Assembly: GCA_963809175.1 (NCBI GenBank)
Contig: CAWEIK010000001.1
Location: forward strand, 806,001 to 870,000
DNA length: 64,000 nucleotides
Source: JACCTU01 sp963809175
GTDB lineage: Bacteria > Actinomycetota > Thermoleophilia > Gaiellales > Gaiellaceae
Direction of reading: 5' to 3'
Each line of letters opens with the position of its first letter. The stretch's first letter is position 1. Both the position numbers and the translations under genes were made by a program. A model generated the notes under the pieces. That model did no database searches. It had not been told where the DNA came from and saw only the letters and a list, made by a program, of their open reading frames with translations. Shown here piece after piece: positions 25,631 through 35,043 of the stretch.

Positions 25631-26652
25631 TACTCGAGCTTGGAGCGGCGCTCGTGGCGCTCGAGCGCGAGCTCGATCAGGCGGTCGAGCAGCTCGCCGT
25701 AGGGCACGCCGGACGCCTCGAACAGCTTCGCGTAGACGGACGTGGCCGTGAACCCGGGGATCGTGTTCAGCTCGTTGACGAGCACGTCGCCGTCGGCGGT
25801 CACGAAGCAGTCGACCCGCGCCATCCCTTCGCATTCGGTTGCGACGAACGCGTCGACCGAGACTTCTTGCACGCGCGCGACGACGTCGGCGGGGATGCGC
25901 GGCGGGACGATCAGGTCCATGCCGCCCTCGTCGTACTTCGCGGAGTAGTCGTACCAGTCCGCGCCCTCGAACCCGTGCGCGACGATCTCGCCCGGAAGCG
26001 ACGCGATCGGGGTGCGGTTGCCGAGAACGCTGCACTCGACCTCGATCCCGTCGACGTTCTCCTCGATCAGGACCTTGTCGTCGTGGCGGCGCGCGACTGC
26101 GACGGCGGGCTCGAGCTCCTCCGCGGCGCGCACCTTGGAGATCCCCACCGACGAGCCCAGGCGCGCCGGCTTGACGAAGACGGGGTACTCGAACGGATGG
26201 TCGATCGGGTCGCCCTCGCGGATCGTGACGCTTCGCGTGACCGGGATCCCGCGGGCGCGAAGCACCGCCTTCGCGAGGTCCTTGTCCATGCAGACCGCGC
26301 TCGCCGCGACGCCGGCGCCGACGTACGGCACGCCGGCGAGCTCGAGCAGCCCCTGCACCGTGCCGTCCTCACCGAACGGGCCGTGCAGGATCGGCAGCAC
26401 GACGTCGACGCCCGCGAGCGTCGCAGGCACCCCGCCCGCCAGTGGGACCGGGAGCGTCTCCACGACCGACCCTGATCCCAACTCGGCGCCGGCGCCGAGC
26501 TCCCACCGGCCGTCGCGACCGATCTCCACCGTGACGGGGTCGTAGCGCGCCGGGTCGAGCGCGGCGAGCACCGACCGTCCCGACGCGATCGAGATCTCGT
26601 GCTCGCTCGAGCGCCCGCCGAGGAGCACGGCCACGCGGACGCGCTTGCTCAC
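25627..26652 (-). CDS. ddl: D-alanine--D-alanine ligase
   Basis: A 341-residue ATP-grasp ligase that makes D-Ala-D-Ala for peptidoglycan. N-terminal VAVLLGGRSSEHEISIASG, then LPILHGPFGEDGTVQGLLELAGVPYVGAGV, ATP-grasp blocks FVKPARLGSSVGISKV and KVLIEENVDGIEVECSVLG, and metal/ATP residues in ARVDCFVTADGDVLVNELNTIPGFT. It is complete. The GTG start overlaps the pknB stop (GTGA), making it the last gene of the envelope operon. Its stop interlocks with that of the cyclase gene on the palindrome CTAG. Confidence 0.94.
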   Translation of the reverse strand: MSKRVRVAVLLGGRSSEHEISIASGRSVLAALDPARYDPVTVEIGRDGRWELGAGAELGSGSVVETLPVPLAGGVPATLAGVDVVLPILHGPFGEDGTVQGLLELAGVPYVGAGVAASAVCMDKDLAKAVLRARGIPVTRSVTIREGDPIDHPFEYPVFVKPARLGSSVGISKVRAAEELEPAVAVARRHDDKVLIEENVDGIEVECSVLGNRTPIASLPGEIVAHGFEGADWYDYSAKYDEGGMDLIVPPRIPADVVARVQEVSVDAFVATECEGMARVDCFVTADGDVLVNELNTIPGFTATSVYAKLFEASGVPYGELLDRLIELALERHERRSKLEY

Positions 26653-28526
26653 GGCGAGAACTGGCCGACGACGATCGTCACGGCCGAGCCCTGTGGCGCA
26701 CGCCCGCCACCCGAAGGCTCCTGGCTGATCACGAACCCGTCGAGACTCGGGTCCTCGGTCGGCTCCCGCACGACGTTCGCGGTGAAGCCGGACGCTTCGA
26801 GCGTCGCGACGGCGTCGCCCTCTGCCTGGTTCGTCACGTCCGGGACCGGCTGCTCGGTCGGGCCCTTCGAGACGCTGAGCGTGATCGTCGATCCGGCCGG
26901 CGCGGTGCCCCCGCCGTCGGGCTGCTGGTCGACGACGGTTCCCGCCGGCTCGGTCGAGTCGACGTTGCGGCGCACAACCTTGAAGCCCGCGCCCTGAAGC
27001 GCAGACGCTGCGGACTCGTAGGGCTCACCGACGACCGACGGGATCGTCAGCGGCCTCACGCCCCGCGAGATGTTGATCTGCACGCGCGTTCCGACCTTCA
27101 CCATGTCGCCCGCGGCCGGGCTCTGGCCGGTCACGGTCCCCGGGTCCTTCTCGGAGAAGACCTCGACGATCTTCGCCTCGAGGTCCGCGCGCGCGAGCGC
27201 CGCGACCGCCTCGTCGCGGCTCTGGCCGATCACGTCCGGCACCTCGGTCTGCGGCGGTCCGGTCGAGACCTTGATGTCGACGGTGTCGCCGGGATCGACC
27301 TTCGCGCCGAAGGTCGGCGTCTGCTCGAACACGAAGCCCGCCTCGACGTCCGCGTTCGCCTCGCGGATCACGTTCGGCTCGAGCCCGGCGTCGAGCACCT
27401 GGCCCACCGCCTGCGTCTCGCGTAGGTCGATCAGGTAGGGAACGCCGACCGTGCCGGCGTCCGCGAGCTGGTCCTGGACCTGCTGGAAGACGAACCAGCC
27501 GGTGAGCGCTGCCGCGAGCACGAGCAGGAGCACCAGAAGCCACGGCCATCCGGGCCGTCCGCGCCGCGGTTGCTCGTATTCGTAGAGCACCTCCGCCGAC
27601 GGTCTCGGCGGCGCAGCGACCATCGTCGCGGGCGTCAGCTGCGAGCGCGAGAGGATCATCGTCGCCGCCTCCTCGGTCTCGCGGCTCACACCGAGCCCCT
27701 GAGCGACGCGCGCGAGGTCCTTGTCCATCTCCTCCGCGCTCGGGTAGCGCTCCTCGGGGGTCTTGCCGAGCGCGCGCAGGACGATCAGGTCGAGGTCCTC
27801 GGGGACGTCCGGCCTGAGCGACGACGGCGGCTCGGGGACCGCGGAGATGTGCTTCATCGCGATCTCGACGGGCGAGTCGCCGGTGAACGGCACCTTCCCG
27901 GTGAGCAGCTCGTAGAGGACGATGCCGACCGAGTAGAGGTCCGACGTCTGGTCGACGGGCGCGCCCTTCGCCTGCTCGGGCGAGAGGTACTGCGCGGTGC
28001 CGATGATCGAGCCGACCTCGGTCATCTGCGACGTGCCCGCGCGCGCGATCCCGAAGTCGGTCACCTTGACGCGGCCCTCGGCGTCGACGATCACGTTGTG
28101 CGGCTTGATGTCGCGGTGGACGATCCCGTTGCGGTGCGCGAAGCGCAGCGCGTCGAGGATCTTGCGCGCGTAGTCGATCGCGACGTTGACGGGCGCGGGG
28201 CCGCGCGCGACGATCAGCTCCTTGAGCGAGCGGCCGTCGAGGTACTCCATCGCGATGTAGTAGGTGCCCTCCGCCTCGCCGCGGTCGTAGATCGCGACGA
28301 TGTTCGGGTGCGAGAGGCCGGCGGCGTGCTTCGCCTCGCGGCGGAAGCGGTCGACGAACTGCTCGTCGTTCGCGTGGCGCTCGTTCAGGATCTTGATCGC
28401 GACCCGCCGGCCGAGCTCCTGGTCCTCGGCGAGGTAGACGTTCGCCATCCCACCCGCGCCGAGCTTCCGGATGATCTTGTAGCGCCCGTCGAAGAGCGTG
28501 TTGATCAGCGAGTCCGAGACGGCCAT
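26649..28526 (-). CDS. pknB: Ser/Thr protein kinase PknB with four PASTA domains
   Basis: A 625-residue receptor kinase. Kinase domain at about 12-275: KLGAGGMANVY, VAIKIL, HRDIKPHNVIVDAEGRVKVTDFGIAR and GTAQYLSPEQAKG. The juxtamembrane part is followed by one membrane helix (about 330-350). Four extracellular PASTA repeats follow (about 360-625), each ending in a V-x-I-x-V-S-x-G type strand. PASTA domains bind muropeptides or lipid II; PknB controls growth and division by phosphorylating FHA and envelope proteins. It is the seventh of eight genes in the operon. Confidence 0.94.
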   Translation of the reverse strand: MAVSDSLINTLFDGRYKIIRKLGAGGMANVYLAEDQELGRRVAIKILNERHANDEQFVDRFRREAKHAAGLSHPNIVAIYDRGEAEGTYYIAMEYLDGRSLKELIVARGPAPVNVAIDYARKILDALRFAHRNGIVHRDIKPHNVIVDAEGRVKVTDFGIARAGTSQMTEVGSIIGTAQYLSPEQAKGAPVDQTSDLYSVGIVLYELLTGKVPFTGDSPVEIAMKHISAVPEPPSSLRPDVPEDLDLIVLRALGKTPEERYPSAEEMDKDLARVAQGLGVSRETEEAATMILSRSQLTPATMVAAPPRPSAEVLYEYEQPRRGRPGWPWLLVLLLVLAAALTGWFVFQQVQDQLADAGTVGVPYLIDLRETQAVGQVLDAGLEPNVIREANADVEAGFVFEQTPTFGAKVDPGDTVDIKVSTGPPQTEVPDVIGQSRDEAVAALARADLEAKIVEVFSEKDPGTVTGQSPAAGDMVKVGTRVQINISRGVRPLTIPSVVGEPYESAASALQGAGFKVVRRNVDSTEPAGTVVDQQPDGGGTAPAGSTITLSVSKGPTEQPVPDVTNQAEGDAVATLEASGFTANVVREPTEDPSLDGFVISQEPSGGGRAPQGSAVTIVVGQFSP

Positions 28527-28536
28527 CTCATCCAGC

Positions 28537-30006
28537 CTAGGGACCCTGCAGGAGGGCCTGCAGGACCTGTTTGGCGATCGGGGCGGCGGTCGAGCCGCCC
28601 GTCCCGCGCTGGTTTTCGAGCATCACGGCGATCGCGAACCTCGGCGCCGGCACGGGCGCGAAGGCGATGAACGCGGTCTGGTTCAGGCCCGCGCGGCCCG
28701 TCTCCGCGGTGCCGGTCTTGCCCGCGACGCGGACCCCCGGGATCTGGGCGGCCGTTCCCGTGCCCGCCTGCACGACGGCTTCCATCGCGCCGGTGAGCTC
28801 GGCCGCGTTGTGAGCGCTCATCGTCCGGCCGAGCGCGTGGCGCTTCGTCCGGGTGACCGTCTTCCCGTCCGGGCCGACGACGCGCTCGACGACGAACGGC
28901 CTCATGACGACGCCGCGGTTCGCAACGGCAGCGGCGACCATCGCCATCTGCTGGGGCGTCACCTGCAGCTCCGACTGCCCGAACGCGAGCCGACCGGGGT
29001 CGACTTCGCTCGAGTCCTTGGGCTCGAAGAGCCGGCCGTTCTTGTAGAGCCCGCTCGCGCGCCGTTCGTCTTCGGGCGTCTCGAGCGGCGGGAGCGAGTA
29101 GAAGCCGAAGTCCTGCATCTCCTGCACGATCGGTTCCGGCCCGAGGTCCTTGCCGATCTCGCAGAAGTAGGAGTTGATCGAGTACTGGATCGCCTGGAAC
29201 AGCGTCACCGATCCGAACGGAGACGTCGTGTCGTAGTTGTTCACGCGCTTCCCGTACTCGACGCAGTAGCCGGGATCGGTCTTGCGCGTCTCCATCGTGT
29301 ACTGGCCGCTCTCGAGCGCGGCTGCGGCGGTGACGATCTTGAACGTCGAGCCCGGGACGTAGCGCCCCGCCGTTGCGCGGTTGAGCAGCGGCGCCGCCGG
29401 CGCGCAATCGGCCCGCGTGGCGAGAATCGAGCGGTAGTCGGTCTCGATCAGGTTCGGATCGTAGGTCGGGGAGTTCGCCATCACCAGTACGCGCCCGGTG
29501 GACGGCTCGATCACCACGACCGAGCCGCAGTTCCGCCCGAGCGCCTGCAGCGCGACGCGCTGCGCCCGGGCGTTCAGCGTGAGGACGAGGTCGTTGCCGA
29601 CGATGTGCCGTCCCAGCAAGCGGTCCACGTTCGTGTCGACGACCGTGCTCAGGTTCTCGTTCGAGCCGGTCAGGAAGTCGTTCATCGACTGCTCGAGCCC
29701 TGCTCGCGAGCGCACCTGCGTCGAGTAGCCGACCACGTGCGCGGCGAGCCCACGCGTCGGGTAGCGGCGGAAGTAGAGCGTCTGTCCCTTCACGGTCCGC
29801 GGCCTGTTCGTCGCGAGCACCGTCCTTCCGTCGGCGGCAAAGATCTTCCCCCGCTCGATCGTGAACTGCGCGACGACCTGGATCGCGTTCTCCTTCCGGT
29901 CGGCAAGTCCCGGAGCTGCCCACGCCTGCCAGTACGTCGTGGCGAGGATCAACGCCCCGAGCAGCGCGAGCGCGAACACCGCCAGCCGTGAGATCTGCCT
30001 GTTCAA
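28537..30006 (-). CDS. pbpA: penicillin-binding protein PbpA (class B transpeptidase)
   Basis: A 489-residue class B PBP with an N-terminal membrane anchor (about 7-27). The transpeptidase motifs are all present: S-x-x-K in VPGSTFKIV, S-x-N in IQYSINSYF and K-T-G in VAGKTGTAE. The dimerisation-domain part contains RGKIFAADGRTVLATN. It cross-links peptidoglycan with its SEDS partner, the adjacent RodA. The start overlaps the rodA stop by 4 nt; 10 nt separate it from pknB. Length matches mycobacterial PbpA. Confidence 0.93.
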   Translation of the reverse strand: MNRQISRLAVFALALLGALILATTYWQAWAAPGLADRKENAIQVVAQFTIERGKIFAADGRTVLATNRPRTVKGQTLYFRRYPTRGLAAHVVGYSTQVRSRAGLEQSMNDFLTGSNENLSTVVDTNVDRLLGRHIVGNDLVLTLNARAQRVALQALGRNCGSVVVIEPSTGRVLVMANSPTYDPNLIETDYRSILATRADCAPAAPLLNRATAGRYVPGSTFKIVTAAAALESGQYTMETRKTDPGYCVEYGKRVNNYDTTSPFGSVTLFQAIQYSINSYFCEIGKDLGPEPIVQEMQDFGFYSLPPLETPEDERRASGLYKNGRLFEPKDSSEVDPGRLAFGQSELQVTPQQMAMVAAAVANRGVVMRPFVVERVVGPDGKTVTRTKRHALGRTMSAHNAAELTGAMEAVVQAGTGTAAQIPGVRVAGKTGTAETGRAGLNQTAFIAFAPVPAPRFAIAVMLENQRGTGGSTAAPIAKQVLQALLQGP

Positions 30007-31274
30007 TCGCGTGGCGCGAGCGCGCGGTTGGAGACGAGGAGCAGCAGCGCGAGCAAGACGAAGTTCGCGAGCAGGCTGGAGCCGCCGTAGCTGACGAAGG
30101 GGAGCGTGATCCCCGTCAGCGGGATCAGGCGCAGCACGCCGCCGACGATGATGAACGTCTGCAGCGCGAAGCCGAACGTCAAGCCTGCGGCGAGCAGTTT
30201 CGAGAAGCCGTCCTGCGCGAGCATCGCGACGCGGAAGCCACGCGCGACGATCAGCATGTAGACGAGCAGGATCGCGGCCACGCCGGCGAGCCCGAGCTCC
30301 TGCGCGAGCGCCGAGTAGATGAAGTCGGTGTTCAGGTCCGGGATGAGGTTCGTGCCCGCAGTCGTCGTGAACGTCCCCCGGCCGAGCCCGGTCCCGCCGA
30401 ATCCCCCGAAGGCGATCGCGAAGAGCGACTGCACGAGCTGGTACGACTCGTCGTTCGCGTACGGCCAGGGGTCGAGCCAGATCATCACGCGGTCCTGCAC
30501 GCGCGGGATCACCTGGTAGACGAACGCCGCGCCGGCGAGGAAGAGCGCCATCCCGCCGACGACGAAGACGATCCTCCCCGTCGCGACGTAGAGCATCCCG
30601 AGGAAGATCCCGAAGTAGAGGAGGCCCGAGCCGAGGTCGTTCGTCTGCACGAGCACGGCCATCGCGCCGCCCCAGATCAGGAGCAGCGGGCCGAAGTCCT
30701 TCAGGCGTCCCTGCGCGAGGACCTCGCGCTTCTCGCGCAGGTACCCCGCCAGGAAGATGATCAGCAGGATCTTCGCGAACTCGCCCGGCTGGAACCGGAA
30801 GGGGCCGACCTCGACCCAGAGGCGCGCGCCGCGGATCTCGCGACCGACCCCCGGCAAGGCGGGGAGCACGAGCAGCGCGATCGCGACGAAGCCGATCACG
30901 TACTTGTACGACTCGAGTCGCCGGTAGTCGTGGCGGAACGCGACGAGCGTCGCCGAGAAGAGCGCGACGCCGATCACCATCCAGATGCCCTGGCGGAACG
31001 CGTCGTCGGGATTGAGGCGGTAGATCTCGGTCAGGCCGATCGCGGTCAGCAACCCGGCCATCGGGAGCAGGTACGGATCCGCGTAGGGCACCGTGAGCCG
31101 CGTGACCACGTGGGCGACGAGGTAGACGAGCAGGAAGAACGCGGCGTACGTGAGCGACTCCGGCGACACGACCTCCGAGCGCGCGATGTAGACGCTCGCG
31201 AAGCCGAGGCCGGTCAGCATCCCGACGGCGATCAGGTTGAGGAGCTCGCGGTTGCGCGCAGAGAGCGTCCTCAC
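30003..31274 (-). CDS. rodA: SEDS glycosyltransferase RodA/FtsW
   Basis: A 423-residue polytopic membrane protein with about ten to eleven helices. SEDS hallmarks: VEVGPFRFQPGEFAKILLIIFLAGYL, the periplasmic loop with NDESYQLVQSLFAIAFGGFGGTGLGRG, NTDFIYSALAQELGLAG, and the C-terminal PLTGITLPFVSYGGSSLLANFVLLALLLLVSN. The catalytic Asp is expected in the DPWPYANDES loop area. SEDS proteins polymerise lipid II with a class B PBP, here the adjacent PbpA. Both ends overlap neighbours by 4 nt. Confidence 0.93.
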   Translation of the reverse strand: MRTLSARNRELLNLIAVGMLTGLGFASVYIARSEVVSPESLTYAAFFLLVYLVAHVVTRLTVPYADPYLLPMAGLLTAIGLTEIYRLNPDDAFRQGIWMVIGVALFSATLVAFRHDYRRLESYKYVIGFVAIALLVLPALPGVGREIRGARLWVEVGPFRFQPGEFAKILLIIFLAGYLREKREVLAQGRLKDFGPLLLIWGGAMAVLVQTNDLGSGLLYFGIFLGMLYVATGRIVFVVGGMALFLAGAAFVYQVIPRVQDRVMIWLDPWPYANDESYQLVQSLFAIAFGGFGGTGLGRGTFTTTAGTNLIPDLNTDFIYSALAQELGLAGVAAILLVYMLIVARGFRVAMLAQDGFSKLLAAGLTFGFALQTFIIVGGVLRLIPLTGITLPFVSYGGSSLLANFVLLALLLLVSNRALAPRD

Positions 31275-32245
31275 GCTGCGAGCCCCCAGAGGATCAGGTA
31301 CGCGACTCCGAACAGGAGCACGATCACGATCAGGAACGAGAGCACGCGCGTCAGGAGCCGCCGCCGGCGCCGCGGCTGAGGAGCCTGCTCCTGCTCGCGC
31401 TCGTAAACGGCCGCGAGCTCTTCGGCGCTGACGACCGCGGTATCGACCGCCGGCACGCGATCGGCTTCGGTCAGCGTGTCCTCGTCGTCGGGCTCGTGCT
31501 CCGTCGCCGTTGGCGCGGGGACGACCGCGGTGTCCTCGAGCGCCGTGTCGCTCGCCTCGCCGATCACGAACGCGACGACCGTGATGTTGTCCTCGCCGCC
31601 GCCCTTGTTCGCCGCCTTGATCAGCGACTTGACGAGCTCCTGCAGGTCGCCGCGCTGCTCGTCGACGAGGCGGAGAATCTCGCGGTCGTCGACCATCGAC
31701 GTGAGACCATCGGAGCAGAGCAGGAAGAGGTCGCCGACGCGCGGCTCGACGGAGAACAGGTCGACGTCGACGTTCGGGTCGGTGCCGAGCGCGCGCGTGA
31801 TCATCGAGCGCTGCGGGTGCGACACCGCTTCTTCGGCCGAGAGCTTGCCGGTCCGCATCAGCTCGCCGACGAGCGAGTGGTCCTCCGTCAGTTGCTCCAG
31901 CTTTCCGTCGCGGACGAGGTACGCGCGCGAGTCGCCGACGTGGCCGATCGAGACGACGCCGTCCTCGACCTCGGCGACCGTGAGCGTCGTGCCCATCCCG
32001 GACGTGTTCGGGTCCTCGAGCGAGCGCTGGTGGACGCGCCGGTTCGCTTCCTGGATCAGGCTCTCGACGTCGGCGCCGTGCTCCTTGACCGCACCCGCGG
32101 CGAGCTTCGAGGCGACCTCGCCGGCCTGCGCGCCTCCCATCCCGTCGGCGACCGCGAACAGCGGCGGGTCGATCACGTAGGAGTCCTCGTTCCGTCGCCG
32201 GCGGCGGCCCGGGTCGGTCCCGCCGGCGAAGCCCGCGAGCGTCAA
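31271..32245 (-). CDS. pstP: PP2C Ser/Thr phosphatase PstP
   Basis: A PP2C-type phosphatase that reverses PknB-family phosphorylation. Metal and phosphate ligands are RRRRNEDSY, LFAVADGMGGAQAGEVAS, VGDSRAYLV, LLCSDGLTSMV and GGGEDNITVV. A C-terminal acidic linker leads to one membrane helix (about 298-320), so the catalytic domain is cytosolic. The TTG at 32245 is chosen because it overlaps the fhaB stop (TTGA) and begins LAGFAGGTDPG, the family start; the open frame extends to 32368 in unlikely Arg-rich sequence. Confidence 0.9.
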   Translation of the reverse strand: MTLAGFAGGTDPGRRRRRNEDSYVIDPPLFAVADGMGGAQAGEVASKLAAGAVKEHGADVESLIQEANRRVHQRSLEDPNTSGMGTTLTVAEVEDGVVSIGHVGDSRAYLVRDGKLEQLTEDHSLVGELMRTGKLSAEEAVSHPQRSMITRALGTDPNVDVDLFSVEPRVGDLFLLCSDGLTSMVDDREILRLVDEQRGDLQELVKSLIKAANKGGGEDNITVVAFVIGEASDTALEDTAVVPAPTATEHEPDDEDTLTEADRVPAVDTAVVSAEELAAVYEREQEQAPQPRRRRRLLTRVLSFLIVIVLLFGVAYLILWGLAA

Positions 32246-32733
32246 CGCTCGTACCTCAGGTCGGTCTCGCCGACGCGCACGACGTCCCCCTCGCTCAGCC
32301 GTCGCGGCCGGTCGAGCTGCGTGCCGTTCACGTAGGTGCCGTTCGTCGAGCCGCGGTCCTGCACCCACACGCCGTCGCGGCGCGGCTCGAAGCGCGCGTG
32401 TCGCGCGGAGGCGAACTCGTCCTCCTCGATCGGCACGTCGTTCTGCCCGCCCCTGCCGATCGTCAGCGCGGAGGCGTCGAGCTCGAACGTCGTCCCTTCG
32501 GGGATCGCGGGGCTCTTGAGCACGATCAGCCGGCCGGTCTGCAACGGCTGCTGCTGCGCCAGCGCGGCGCCGTCGCCCTCGCCGGGCCGGAGGATGAAGC
32601 TCTCCTGCGGCAGGCGAACGTCCCTGCTCGCGCTGCGCACGATGCGCCAGATGAAGAGGTAGAGCAGGACGAGGAAGAGGGCCTTGAGGACGAGCAGGGC
32701 CTCGTCGACGGCGATCGAGTCGCCGAGGATCAT
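32242..32733 (-). CDS. fhaB: FHA domain protein FhaB
   Basis: A 163-residue protein with an N-terminal membrane helix (about 12-30) and a C-terminal FHA domain (about 75-163). Phosphothreonine-binding residues are in LTIGRGGQNDVPIEEDEFASARHARFE and QDRGSTNGTYVNGTQL (conserved GR, S-x-R-H and N-G-T). FhaB/FipA bridges kinase signalling to cell division and PG synthesis. It overlaps both neighbours by 4 nt. Confidence 0.87.
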   Translation of the reverse strand: MILGDSIAVDEALLVLKALFLVLLYLFIWRIVRSASRDVRLPQESFILRPGEGDGAALAQQQPLQTGRLIVLKSPAIPEGTTFELDASALTIGRGGQNDVPIEEDEFASARHARFEPRRDGVWVQDRGSTNGTYVNGTQLDRPRRLSEGDVVRVGETDLRYER

Positions 32734-33506
32734 CCGGCCTCCACGTCGAACACCAGGTCGGTCGAGCCGATCGTGATCTTGTCGCCGGTGTCGAGCTTCG
32801 CGCGCTTCGCCCGCCTGCCGTTCACCTCGAGCCCGTTCGTCGAGTCGAGGTCGACGATCCAGTACGACGTCCCTTCCTGGCGCACCTCGGCGTGCCGGCG
32901 CGACGCGTTCGCGTCGTCGAGCTGGAGGTCGCAGTCCTTCGAGCGGCCGATCACGGTGCGGCGCTTGTCGAGCGGGTGCCGCCTTCCGTTCACGACGAGG
33001 TACGCGACCTCGCGCTCGAGCCCGAGCTCGGCGGGCGACGCAGCCTCTGTCGGCGGCGGCTCGGACGGCTTGTAGATCATCGTCGCGCCGGACTCGACCT
33101 GGGGTGGCGGCGCGGACGGCTGCGGCGCCGCGCCGGGCTCGGGCTGCGCCATGCGGACCGCGATCCCGAACTCGCCGACCTCGAGGTCCCCGTCCGTGTT
33201 CACGAGCACCCTCGGCGGGGAGAGCAGCGCGTATGTCTCGCGCCGCGCGTGCTCCGCGAGGTACTCCTGGAGCTCGCCGATCAGCGACTCCTCGTAGCCC
33301 TCGAACTGGGCGCGGTCGCTCTCCGAGAGGAAGATCGTGTACTCGTTCGGGACGTAGACGCGAGAGACGGAAACCTGCCGGTGGTCGTCCATTTCCTTCG
33401 CGAGCTTGCGGGCCAACTCGACCGGCTGGACGTTCGTCCGGAAGGCCCGGCCGAAGACACCCTCGACAAGGGCCTCGATCTTCTGCTCGATGAGGCGGAG
33501 AACCAT
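32730..33506 (-). CDS. fhaA: FhaA (DUF3662 plus FHA domain)
   Basis: A 258-residue cytosolic protein. Residues 1-120 are DUF3662 (KIEALVEGVFGRAFRTNVQPVELARKLAKEMDDH, VYVPNEYTIFLSESDRAQFEGYEESLIGELQEYLAEHARRE). A Pro-rich linker is followed by an FHA domain (about 170-258) with RTVIGRSKDCDLQLDDANASRRHAEV and DLDSTNGLEVNGR. FhaA binds phosphorylated MviN/MurJ-type partners in mycobacteria and restrains peptidoglycan synthesis. It follows the extra kinase by 31 nt. Confidence 0.9.
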   Translation of the reverse strand: MVLRLIEQKIEALVEGVFGRAFRTNVQPVELARKLAKEMDDHRQVSVSRVYVPNEYTIFLSESDRAQFEGYEESLIGELQEYLAEHARRETYALLSPPRVLVNTDGDLEVGEFGIAVRMAQPEPGAAPQPSAPPPQVESGATMIYKPSEPPPTEAASPAELGLEREVAYLVVNGRRHPLDKRRTVIGRSKDCDLQLDDANASRRHAEVRQEGTSYWIVDLDSTNGLEVNGRRAKRAKLDTGDKITIGSTDLVFDVEAG

Positions 33507-33537
33507 GGGCGGTGGGGGGATTCCCCGCCCGACGATT

Positions 33538-34981
33538 CTAAGTCGCGGGCCTGAACGCCAAGACGGTTGTCCCCACCCAGACGACGCAGATCACGGGCAG
33601 GGCGGCCAGTTCCGGGTTCGGGACGAGGAGCGCGACCAGGAGCCCGGCGCCCCAGAACGCCGCCCGCCAGGGCGAGCGGACGAGCGCGAGCGTGGCTGCG
33701 GCGAGCCCCAGGGCGAGTGCGATCCGCCAGGCTTCCGGCCCGACGGCCCAGGCGAAGGCCTCGGCCGCGGCGAGCGGGGCTCCGCTCGCCGGCGACGTCG
33801 ATCGGCCCGAGCCCGGCGAGGGCGATCACACCGGTTGCCGTCACGAGCCCGCGCCGCAGCGGGGCAGGCCCGGCGCTCGCGCCGAGCCAGGCGGCGACCG
33901 CGGCCGCGTAGGCAAGCGCGAGCCCGAGCGAGAGGTTCCCGACGGGGAGGACGCCGACGGCGAGCGCAGCGCCGAGGCCGAGTCGGGGCCGCAGGAAGCC
34001 GAGCAGCGTGGCGAGCGCGGCGAAGCCGAGCGCGAAGCCGGGCGGCCAGAAGGGGAGCAGCGTCGCCGCGAGCCCGGCGACCACCCCGGAGAGCGCCGCG
34101 GGTGCCAGGCGCTCTGGCGCAAGTAACAGTCTGTTACTTGCGCTTCTCGGCCCGCGCCTCGGTCGCGCGTCCCGGAGGAGGGCTGCGAGCTTCGCGGCCG
34201 TCGGCCGCTTGCGCGGGTCGGTGGCGAGTGCCCGGTCGACCGCGTCCAGCAGGGAATCCGGCAAGTCCGGCCGGGCCGTGCGAAGGGAAGGGGCGCCCTC
34301 CTCGATCGCCCGTCCCGTCTCCATCAGCGACGGCCGCCAGAACGGATGCCGCCCCGCGAGCGCCTCCCAGAGCATCACGCCCACGGCCCAGACGTCGCCG
34401 GCGGCGGTTCCCTGCTCGCCTGCGAGCCGCTCCGGCGAGATGTACGCGAGCGTGCCGGGGACGTCGCCGACGGCGGTCAGGGTCTCGGCCTCGGCGAAGG
34501 CCGCGAGGCCGAAGTCGAGCAGCCGCACGGAGACCGCTGGGTCGTCGGTGACCAGCACGTTGGCCGGCTTCACGTCGCGGTGGACGACCCCGCGGCCGTG
34601 CGCGTGCGCGAGCCCCTCCGAGAGCTGGGCGCAGGCCTCGATCAGGTCGGCGTCGCCGAGCTCCTTCGAGCGGAGGGCGTCGCGGAAGGTGAAGCCCGGG
34701 GCGTACTCGTAGGCGATGTAGACGTGGCCGCGCTCCCGGCCGAAGGCGTAGGCGCGCAGGCAGGTCGGGTGCCTGAGCCGCGAGGCCGCCTCGGCCTCCC
34801 GCTCCGCCCGGAGGCCCGCCTTGCCCTCCCGGGGCACGATCTTCAGGGCGACGTCGAGCCCCGTCTGCTCGTCCCTGGCGAGCCAGACAGAGCCGCTGGC
34901 GCCGCTTCCCAAGGGGCGAAGTGGGCGGTAGCGGCCCAGGGCCAGATCGGGCCCTGGGGCGTGGGCGAGGGCTTGGGCCAT
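33538..34981 (-). CDS. Ser/Thr kinase with polytopic membrane C-terminus (frameshifted)
   Basis: Kinase domain at about 15-270: PLGSGASGSVWLA, DVALKIVP, HRDVKPANVLVTDDPAVSVRLLDFGLAAF and GTLAYISPERLAG. After a short basic linker come about six to eight hydrophobic helices with no recognised family. One extra base near 33795 breaks the frame; removing it gives GAPLAAAEAFAWAVGPEAWR, further helices, and an ending AFRPAT with stop at 33538. The 1444-nt span is one over a multiple of three. It heads the fhaA-ddl operon; this polytopic design is unlike the PASTA kinase or PknA. Confidence 0.8.
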
Positions 34982-35043
34982 GGTTCACAAGGGGTTAAGC
35001 GACCCGGGCCGAAGTCCTGCGCGGGTTAGAGTCACCCACGCTC

